Assembly (NCBI RefSeq): GCF_000003815.2
Contig: NC_049982.1
Span: 6,741,283-6,805,282, forward strand
Length of the DNA stretch: 64,000 bases
Direction of reading: 5' to 3'
Source: Branchiostoma floridae
Taxonomy: Eukaryota > Chordata > Leptocardii > Amphioxiformes > Branchiostomatidae
Shown here: positions 55,353 through 64,000 of the stretch, one piece after another
Layout of the letters: each line of letters opens with the position of its first letter
Numbering within the stretch: the stretch's first letter is position 1
Program-made: the position numbers and the translations under genes
The notes under the pieces: generated by a model
What the model saw: the letters and a program-made list of their open reading frames with translations, nothing else
Database searches by the model: none
Told to the model about the DNA's origin: nothing

Positions 55353-58026
55353 TTTATTCTTATGGTACAAGAAAATACACCACACGTTTATTTAGGAAAA
55401 ACAGATTTTGTATTAAACTTAATACATTAAACAGATAGACCTCTGTTGCAAATTTCGTATCAACGTTTCTGTACAAAAGATTTAACCACACTACAAGGTT
55501 AAAACAGCCATGTTTTCATTCATTACCAAAGTTACAATCTTACATACATGTCTGCCATGGAGATTTCTCTGCGAGACGTCAACCCTCCGTGTACAACAAC
55601 GCCCCCTTGCACATAAAAATAGAACAGCAGCCTCTCATACAAGTTGACCTCGACTGTATCAGGCACTTCTGTACATAGATATAGGAGTAAGCTTGTCTCT
55701 TTGCCTACTGCAATTCTCCCCTATTCCTCCAATAGTACAGTCAAAATACTGGTTTGGATACTCACATCTGGAAGATACCATTTAAATAAAGCGGTGTTAA
55801 AACTTATACATGTACTTGTTGGAAGATAGCTTCAGACCCTACATTGTACGTCAGACATACAGCTAACTACCTCAGACTCTAAAACGGATGGTTCACAACA
55901 TTAACATGTTTCAACAGAGTATGACAGCCAGGAAATAATGATCTTCAAATACAATACAGTTACGTCCATTCAGTGACCTAATATAGAAAAACAAAATCAC
56001 ATGGACATACATGTACTACACTGACTTGCACATAACATCGCAGCTGTACTAAAAAGCGAACTCATGTCGTGACAGCACACACAACACTGGTACATGTCAC
56101 TAGAAGGAATAAAAATGATCTTATCTACACAGTATTTGGCCACTCCTTTTTGAACCAATCCACTGCTTCTTGGACAGACCAATGAGACTGCTTCTTTACA
56201 TATCAAACCATTGTTTTTAACCAATCATCTGACCTGTCATAAGAGACCAATGAAAATGCTTCTCCACGGCATTCTCAAATGTGATTGGCTGTTGGTTACA
56301 ATTAGAGGTACAGTAGGTCAATGATTATTTGGCAATTTCTTTTTTCTCACTCTTGGCAGTATATAATTAGCAATGAAAATGTGACATAATTCAGAATTAG
56401 TGATGGTGGAAAGTTTGGTGGTGGGATTGAAACTACTAAACATGAGCACTTGGAGGAAAGTGACATCAAATCAGCCAGAATTTACTAATAAAAAATTTGG
56501 ACAAAATGCTAATTTAAAAAAACAACAACACTTGTATTACTATTAGACATACATGTGTAGGTAAAGTCTTCAATGGCATTACATTATTAATGAGAAGATT
56601 GTTATGGATGCATTCTTGTATGTATCAGAAGCCATTAAAAACGTTACATGAAGGCAGTATAAACAGCACAGTCGTCAGGAACAACGCACTATATAATAAA
56701 TGGTTTTTCCTCTACACCAACCATCCTTTTAAAAAATGGCTACCATGAGCTACGAACAATCTAGGCTTCGTCGATTTGTCGTTTTACAAAAATATTCCTC
56801 ATGTACCTGCCGTAGAGCACACATTGTTCCTGAGTAAGACAAAGCACGGTACACATGGAGTTCTGAACAACTCTCCCCACTCTGGTGTAGGAAACAACCT
56901 GGCCACCCCTATATATGCAGTGCTGTGGTCCGCTGTCCTGAATTCTTCAAACATTTCATTGCTACCACTTTCCAATTGGGTGCCGTAGAATTTCAACCCA
57001 CATCAACAATTGGTACAGTCTTGTTCCTGGTTGAACTGTGTGAGTGTCTGGACCACAACACTTGGTGAAGAGGGTGGGCAGGACGTTTTGTACTGCTGAA
57101 CAGGAAGGTCTGATAGAGGGAGGCACGTATTGATTGAGACCACAAAAAAACTATCTTACAAAATGTGTGGACTGTATTGGCTGTGCTACAAACATGGAGG
57201 TAACAGTGTCAACAGCTCAAAAATATCAAATATATCTTTTATATATATTACAATAGTTCCTATACTATTATGTATAAATTACAAGATACCACAGTGACAC
57301 AAGGGCGAGAGGCGTGTACATACAGCTCTGGGACTGGAAGGTTAAAAATTTCATTCTCTTGGCAGTGTTACATTTTGGTTCCGAAGTCCTAAACTTTCTC
57401 GTATTGCTTCTCGAGGATACTATTGTACACACGAATGAACCGCTACCCCTAACAGGGCTACACTGTAGCCATATCTGCTCACTACACAACGCTCTAAGCA
57501 ACTGTCTATGTTTATAATATAGCTGCAGGTCAATGTTAGCAAGATCTGATCTTCCTTAGCTCCGTGGAGCGAGTCACCCTTGACATCACTGTGGAAAACA
57601 TCCGAGGAGTACTAAAAATGTGCCATCCCGCACGAAAACAGCAGGCTTTTCTACGACCCCCCCTATAACTCCATGGAAACTGGTTTCCCTTCTTGAAATA
57701 CAAGCATTTGTTATATACAAGTATAATTACAGGTGCTTGCTACAATTTTTCATCAACATGCCTGCCGTTTTCCTGTTGGATGGACATTTTTTTTCTTTCC
57801 CAAGAAGAAGGCTGGCACTTTAGTAGATACAGGTAGTTACAACTTTACAAAGGTAGAATTTCTCTCGTTTCCAGTCGACCCTTCCACGTTCTTGTTCCGA
57901 CACGACCCTCCGAAGGCACTTTTTTTGCTGCTCGCAATAAAACCCGTTTAAAATTCCGGCGTGTCTGTGGAAAGCTCTGCGAGAATGTACATTGTCTGTG
58001 AAGGGACTGACCATTAATAATGTACA
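55353..58026 (-). other. LRP5/6: LRP5/6 3' UTR, about 2.6 kb
   Basis: No coding frame continues after the stop. Candidate minus-strand AATAAA signals lie at 55392-55387 and 55358-55353. No nearer canonical signal was found by eye, so a long UTR is inferred. Confidence 0.45.
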
Positions 58027-58556
58027 CTAGGGAGAGTCCGTCGCGGGTGAGGGGGGAGGGACGTACGGATGGAAGTAACTTCTCGCCGTGGAAGGCGACG
58101 GTGGACAGCTGTCGCAGTTGTTGTCGGACATATAGTGACTCCTGGGCGTCGGAGGAGGAGGGTAAGGGTCCGAGTCATAGTTCATGTCGTAGTACTTCGG
58201 TCTCAACCCCCGCAACGGGTACGGTTCGCTGTCCTCACAACCGTCTGTCGTGCATGGCGTGGGCGGCGGAGGAACGTTTCTGAACTTGTAATGTTTGTAC
58301 GATCTGACAGTCGACGGGCTCTGCGAGCTGCGCGAGGAGTAGAAGAGGTCCGCAGTGTACTGAGAACGGTCGGTGGCGGGACTGGGCGGGGGGTTGAGGG
58401 TCTCGTGGGGGTAGTGCGTGCCCAGGGAACCTGTACTGCTGGAGGAGGCTCCCGTCACGTGCGTACGGTCGTACAGCGGAGGCCCGCAGCCGGATCCAGG
58501 TACAGAACTTGATGATAAACAAGTGGTAGCTGATTTTCCCCGTGACGTGGACAGGC
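58027..58556 (-). CDS. LRP5/6: LRP5/6 last exon, PPPSP-motif signalling tail
   Basis: It begins [17 protein letters not shown], then [20 protein letters not shown], a landmark shared with vertebrate LRP6, then the five PPPSP-type motifs and TAG. Compared with LRP6, the spacing of motifs A to E is kept, with a somewhat longer linker between A and B. Confidence 0.97.
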
Positions 58557-61500
58557 CTGTACAGAAAGAGGGAGATATCGTGAGTGAAGAAAGGCCACAA
58601 ATGAGCCCAACATCTGGTATCTGAAATCTACATGAAGCTAGGGCATACAGTAGTTATAGTCTTCAAGCTAATACCATGAGGCCCTTGTATATCAACATTG
58701 TCCGACTGGTTACAAAAATTGAGGAAACACATTGCTGCATAGTCAACAACTGCTTCACAAGAACCGCTTGGCCAATGTGGCCACTTTTTGTTGGTCCCCT
58801 AGATAAACCCCATAGTGGGTGTGAGTGAGAGGTTACATTTAGAATCTTGGGCAGTTTTTGACCATATAGGCAAACACTATTTAGTATCATACTAACAATT
58901 TCACATGCAAGCAAGTCTACAAAGATGTTAAAAAAACACACTGAAAGACACACGAACCTGATACAGATCTTGGAAGCGAGTTTGTTCCCGCGCTCGGCGG
59001 GAGAGCCACCATCGTTGGCACGTTGCCGTTGGTTACCATGACGATGTCGTTGGTGAATCCGTCCTCCTGTTGCCGCTTGAGTTTCCTCCACACGAAGACC
59101 ATCATGAAGATGATGAGGACAGCCATGATGGCGCTGATCACCACGGCGATGGTCAGAGAGTTGCTGTCCTCGTTCCCGTAGGTACGCAGATCGCCTTTTG
59201 GATCTGGAAACAACAGAAAATAAAAACTCTAGTGATACTAGGACAGCAGCACAATAATAGTCATGAACAAGCTGCTAGGGGGTAAAAGTCTTATTAAATT
59301 CAGGTTTCACCAATCTGCATACCAAATATCAAGAGAATTCATCTCAGTATTCTCTAGTTATCATGTTGACACACAAGAACACTCCTACTGAAAACATAAC
59401 CTCCATCTTTAAATGGAGATAATTAGGATTGTAGTCATGCAGTGTTGCCTCTGCTCAATACTTTTCCAACGCCAAATGTCCTTTATCATTATGCTACAGC
59501 TACAGTCACAGTCCAAAAATTAGTTGGAAATTGCAGTAATAAAAATGTTCGATTTTTCCTGCTGTCCAAACGAGCAAACACGTTATATTCTACATACCAC
59601 AGTCGTCCTCATCAGAGTTGTCCACACAGTCCTTTTCATTGTTACATCTCTTCTCCTGCTCAATACACAGCCCATTCCTGCACAGGAACTGGTCTGGTGC
59701 ACAGGTACCTGGGGAAGGGAACGGACAGAGTTGTCAGGAAACTATTCTTTCAGTTTGCTGAATAGACATACCTTACACTTAAAGAGGAACTGATTGTTAC
59801 GGACCCTACAGTACCATCTGACTTCACTGTCTATCTGCTACACCGAATGACAGTTTAAGTCCCCTACAATACAGTCGTATTTCTGAGAAAAGGCAGCGCT
59901 CACAGATAGAGAAGTTGTTTGGTCAAGGTTTACACAATGTTACAATTCAAAAGGCAGCTGTAGGTCACAGGATAGGTAGGGTATGTGATGAGTTTGGTTG
60001 ATATAATTTTATACAGCTTTACATAAACATTTCTAAACATACTTTCTTTTCTCCGGGTAACTTCTTACAGTCAAGTATTCTTTTACCATTTTCATAATGC
60101 AATTTCTGTAGAATTCATTGCACCCATCTTAAACAATAGTTAATTCTCATAAACAAACAAATAAACCATGTACATATTTCTGCTCAGTATATAAATCTTT
60201 CAAAATAATTGAGGAAAAGTGCTGGTCCTTACTGTGGCACTGCATCTCGTCCGACCGGTCCATACAGTCCTCCTTCCCATCACACACCTTCTGCCCATCC
60301 ACACACTGCCCACTGTCACACGTGAACTGGTCCTCTGTGCACTTGGCTGGGGGAACAACCAAACATGTTAATACTAGCCTGGCTAAATAATACTTGTAGC
60401 AACTCTTCCACTGGTATCACTGGTAAGGGCCCAGAGAAGCAGGAAGGGCTTCATATAGCCCTGTACAGTGAGAGTTTGACTACCACAGATTAGCTATTTT
60501 AACACCTTTTTTATACTATACCAAAGAGAACTGAACAAATTTCATGGAAATGCTTTCTTGCCAACCACTTATATGATAAATGTGCAAATTATTGAATCCT
60601 TAATTGCCTGATAATTTACACATGGAATGTGAAGATAGAATGACTTTAAAATGACATGATATTTGGTTTGATTATTGTACTTTTCACATACTTTATGAGT
60701 CCAAGCAATAATGTAACCAAGAACTACTGCAGAGTAGAACTCATTGTTACCAAGTACAGTAGGGGCATCCTCACTAGATAACTGTAAACAATGCCTGGAG
60801 TTAGATGTGCCAAGGTTAAGTACAACAGGTTGCTTCATGCAACATATCCAACTGGCATCTGAACAACACAGATCCAGAACTTACGACAGTCTGCCTCGTC
60901 ACTACCATCGGAACACTCGGCCACTCCGTCACATTTCCACAGCAAGGGGATACAGTCCACTTCTCCTGTCTCACAAGTGAAGTGGTCGGGGGCACAGGTT
61001 GGGGGCTCTGAAAATATTGGTGGATATACATTTTGATTAATCATCTATGAAGAGTTCTTCTGGTGCAGGTAGGAATGTACGGTTCTAATTTAGCCCCCCA
61101 CCCCCCCCCCCATTCATGTATACATTCATACATTTCTTGCATCATACATGTACATTTCTAGCAGTGCACAGTCAAGGTTTATAAATTTAAATTACTATGT
61201 TACTCTTGAGAATCCTTCATCAATTAAGTTTAGGAAATAAGAGATATCCATGCATTTCTTTTGTTTGATACAGTTGGGTCACCTCAACATTTTTGGCACT
61301 AAATATAGTATGTTCATCCAACGTTGCTGAGCTTGGCACATTTCAAACATTCTTTGGCATCTACTTAGCTTCTGACCCATATGGGTCCCCTTTGTCAGTT
61401 GAAATACAGCATAGGGGACCAAAATCACAGCATAGGGGACCAAAATCACAGCATAGGGGACCAAAATCACAGCAAAGGGGACCAAAATCACAGCATAGGG

Positions 61501-63618
61501 GACCAAAATCACAGCATAGGGGCCAAAATCACAGCATAGGAAATCCAAATCACAGAATAGGGGCCTCCTATGCTGAAAAGGCCTGGCAAGAACACTGATG
61601 CAAGCCATATACTGACCTCCACACTGCAGCTCGTTGGGAAACAGCACCAGGTGGAGCGGGCAGGAGCAGCGAGACCGGCCGTCCTTCATCGCGATGCAGA
61701 TGTGGGAACAGCCGCCGTTGTCAATGGCACAGGGATGGTGGTCTGTACACAACAAAGAACAAACACTCTCTTTAGAAACAAAGAAGATTGTCAACATTAA
61801 CAGTTTTAAACAACTGCATTTCAAACAGAATCTTAGAACATACACCACATACATACACAACCTATTTACTAATTTACATGTCTAATATTGGAAGAGTTGA
61901 ATATTTCCCACATGAATATTTATAGTGTTAGTACATTAACTAAAATATCACTATACCCAATGAAACACTGCTCTGCAATTAGGTTCTACTGCTGTGTGCA
62001 CCAAGGGTCAAAATCAACATTTTAGTTCAAGGTTGGCATGGAGAATGAAAAATTGAACTTCAGCAGAATCATCCTGATTTTGATGTTGAAGGTCTATCTT
62101 TTCAATTTTCCTCAGTGATTAGTTATATCTATCTAGGTTTCCAGCCATCTGGAATTGCCTTTCCGCTGAATCAGTGTTCTAATCCATTTTGCTGACACTA
62201 AATGCTAACATCAACTGTGGCAACCTGGCCATAAAAAGTATCTGAACCCTGCAGACACAACATAGACTTCATGTCTAACTCATTTCCGTGATGTCCTTGC
62301 TGTCCACCCCCACCATGTCGCTGAGATGGACCAGCCTGGCCTGGATCCTAGTTCTCCCACTGCCTGTCAGCTTGTCGACCGACTCAACAATCTGCTTGGC
62401 GCGGTCGATCCAGTACAGGTGGTCGCCGAAGATGGTCAGTCCAGACAGCTGGATAATCATCTGTTCCACCAGCACCTGCCGATTCGCACCTGTGGAAAGA
62501 TAACGAGTATAGAATGGTTAATACATGGGTACACTTGCCTGAATCCATCAAAAATATGCTTTTAACTACAAATTCAATATATCTTTAGATAAGTAATTGA
62601 CCATGCACAAAGATCCAGTTAAAAATTAGGCACATAGCTCCAACTTCAAGTGCACAAAAAAGCACATGCACCAAGCATTTTCAGCCTAGGTCTGTGATAA
62701 TGCACTGAAAATTGGTGCAGCACTTCAAAGAGTCAGAGTCCATTCTACCATCAGCAGCTACAATTATATTTGATATATGACTGATTTTTGGCTACGACTT
62801 TCTCCTGTGCAGTGTTGACTTTCTCCCTGGAGTGGATTCATTCTTGAACAACCAAGCTGTGCTGGCTGAAGTAAGAGGTGGAACTTTTTGCAAAGAAAAC
62901 ATTTCGTCAATTTGCTTCCCTGTACAAAAAGATTGTACAATGTTGGCATACACTAAAAGTAACTACATCCAAAAACATATCAGTTAAATCACAAATGTCT
63001 CCCTACCATCCAGCCCGGAGCTCTCTATCCTGTTCAGTTCGATGTCTGTCCAGTACAGCTTGCCGTACTTCGTGTCGATAGCGAGCGGTCCTGGCTGCTT
63101 GATGTCGCTGCTGAAGAGCGTCTGGCGCTCTGTCCCGTCCAGGGCAGCCTTCTCGATGGATGGATTGCTGACCATGTTGGTCCAGTACATGTACCTGGGG
63201 AGGGGATAGGACAATAGGATTATGAGACGTGAAATAGATATAGAAAAAGCTTGATGATTCTTATTCTGGGGGAATTCTCTTTATAGTGGCCATACTGGCC
63301 ATTTGTAAACTGTTACCAATTCCATGAAGTATTTAGGATACACAAGTTTACAGTAAAGTTTAAAATCAATTGTTTGGTTGCACTGAAGGCAGTGGACAAA
63401 GAAGTGTTTCCTTACCCCCTCTTTGGGTCCAGAACAATGGAGCGCGGCCGTTCCTTGTCCCCGGAGACCACGACTCCGACGGGCGACAGGTCGCTGATGC
63501 GCGTGACGTTGATGGTGTTGGTCTGCGAGCAGGTCCAGTAGATGTGGCGAGAGAACTCGTCGATGGCCATGTCGATCGGGTAGAACAGACTGTCCAGGTT
63601 CGCAACCACACTGGTCAC
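58027..63618 (-). CDS. LRP5/6: LRP5/6 Wnt co-receptor, C-terminal 616 residues (partial)
   Basis: Nine exons chain in phase: 63618-63416, 63194-63007, 62489-62280, 61742-61617, 61007-60885, 60346-60233, 59708-59598, 59203-58958 and 58556-58027. In order they encode most of the fourth YWTD beta-propeller, EGF-like repeat 4, three LDL-receptor class A repeats, a transmembrane helix and a Pro/Ser-rich tail. The tail has all five PPPSP-type motifs ([50 protein letters not shown]), which GSK3/CK1 phosphorylate and which bind Axin in vertebrates. That domain order and the motif set are specific to LRP5/6 and separate it from other LDLR-family receptors. Human LRP6 is 1613 residues, so roughly the last 38 percent is here. 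Invertebrates usually have one gene for the vertebrate LRP5/LRP6 pair. The 5' part lies beyond the right edge. Confidence 0.97.
58958..59203 (-). CDS. LRP5/6: LRP5/6 exon, transmembrane helix and juxtamembrane tail
   Basis: The span [20 protein letters not shown] is followed by WRKLKRQQ (stop-transfer). It then has [20 protein letters not shown] and SLPRSVS, the equivalent of the vertebrate TNDYVVHGPASVPLGYV and SLPGMSRGKS region. Confidence 0.96.
59598..59708 (-). CDS. LRP5/6: LRP5/6 exon, LDLa repeat 3
   Basis: It encodes [20 protein letters not shown] and [15 protein letters not shown]. Phase 1 at both ends. Confidence 0.97.
60233..60346 (-). CDS. LRP5/6: LRP5/6 exon, LDLa repeat 2
   Basis: It encodes [20 protein letters not shown] and [15 protein letters not shown]. 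Phase 1 at both ends. Confidence 0.97.
60885..61007 (-). CDS. LRP5/6: LRP5/6 exon, LDLa repeat 1
   Basis: It encodes [20 protein letters not shown] and [17 protein letters not shown], with the calcium-binding D-x-SDE motif. Phase 1 at both ends. Confidence 0.97.
61406..61560. repeat. Minisatellite, about 21-bp unit, in an LRP5/6 intron
   Basis: About seven copies of CAGCATAGGGGACCAAAATCA with decay toward the right end. It lies 57 bp from the EGF4 exon donor. The minus strand reads PYAVILV repeats, which is an intron artefact. Confidence 0.95.
61617..61742 (-). CDS. LRP5/6: LRP5/6 exon, EGF-like repeat 4
   Basis: It encodes [18 protein letters not shown] and [17 protein letters not shown], the last EGF-like module before the LDLa repeats. 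Phase 1 at both ends. Confidence 0.97.
62280..62489 (-). CDS. LRP5/6: LRP5/6 exon, end of propeller 4
   Basis: It encodes [20 protein letters not shown] and [17 protein letters not shown]. The donor is a non-optimal GTTAGA, needed to keep phase 1 into the EGF exon. Confidence 0.94.
63007..63194 (-). CDS. LRP5/6: LRP5/6 exon, propeller 4
   Basis: It encodes [20 protein letters not shown] and [20 protein letters not shown], two YWTD blades. Confidence 0.96.
63416..63618 (-). CDS. LRP5/6: LRP5/6 exon, propeller 4 (first part in window)
   Basis: It encodes blades with [20 protein letters not shown] and [13 protein letters not shown]. Phase 0 in, phase 2 out at GGG|GTAAGG-type donor. Confidence 0.95.
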
Positions 63619-64000
63619 CTGGGGATACATGAACAATGTAGAAACATTTCAAATTTGGCAACAGGTTAAATCTTTCACAAGCAAACACACAGACAGAACA
63701 ACTGTGGCAACAGTAGAGTTAAACCTTTGCCATACTGACAGGTAAATTATGCTTTACTGATGAGAGAAATCTAAAGTTGGATGTATAAAATCAAACCCCC
63801 TTTTACGTTAAATAGAATTCTCCAATAGTAAATGACGAAATATGATACACAGTCCTAGTGTAGATTTAGAAAATGTTAAAAAAAAGCAACAATAAATGAA
63901 GACAAAGCTATGTACATACAGTTCAAAATAATCCCATTATAAAACAACTGGCATAAGCTCTAAATTATGTTATTTGTTGACATGATAGAGAAATAAAAAG
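63619..64000. other. LRP5/6: LRP5/6 intron up to the window edge
   Basis: AT-rich with no further exon visible. Confidence 0.7.

Noticed and set aside
61279-61598. PYAVILV repeat protein on the minus strand
   Set aside because: Intronic minisatellite of LRP5/6. The true exon ends at 61617.

Overview
The window looks like animal nuclear DNA, most likely from a cephalochordate (amphioxus, Branchiostoma-like). That is inference from three things: short intron-rich genes with typical metazoan splice sites, one LRP5/6 gene and one amnionless gene that both align well with vertebrate proteins, and many short palindromic MITE-like elements. There are no operons, CRISPR arrays or recognisable rRNA genes, and I saw no convincing tRNA.

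Layout, left to right. 1-9 kb: two CpG-rich first exons on the minus strand (183-322 and 8862-8983), each opening with ATG and ending in splice phase 2. They could be alternative starts of a gene that runs off the left edge. 9-18 kb: mostly non-coding, with MITEs, an 8-bp-flanked hAT-type element and a few orphan ORFs. 18.4-29.8 kb, plus strand: a CRE/TATA promoter-like block, then a five-exon gene that I read as an unrecognised neuropeptide or peptide-hormone precursor of 131 residues. It has a signal peptide and two 26-residue cassettes, each ending in a Phe-Gly-basic-basic amidation/cleavage signal. This is the most novel item in the window. 33.2-48.7 kb, minus strand: a complete amnionless (AMN) gene of 15 sure exons plus one possible extra exon. 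50.2-53.8 kb, plus strand: a complete four-exon Ly6/uPAR (three-finger) GPI-anchored protein gene whose signal-peptide exon exists in three tandem copies. 55.4-63.6 kb, minus strand: the last nine coding exons of LRP5/6, covering the end of the fourth beta-propeller, EGF4, three LDLa repeats, the membrane span and a tail with all five PPPSP-type motifs. The N-terminal part lies beyond the right edge.

The known genes do not form one pathway. AMN is an endocytic receptor subunit that works with cubilin. LRP5/6 is the Wnt co-receptor. The Ly6 protein is a small cell-surface protein of unknown partner. The Ly6 and LRP5/6 genes converge, with candidate poly(A) signals only about 0.15-0.35 kb apart. 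Introns and spacers are full of palindromic MITEs with CTCCAAGCAGA-type ends, foldback elements, segmental duplications and microsatellites. All splice sites were called by eye from GT/AG context and reading phase. None is backed by transcripts here.
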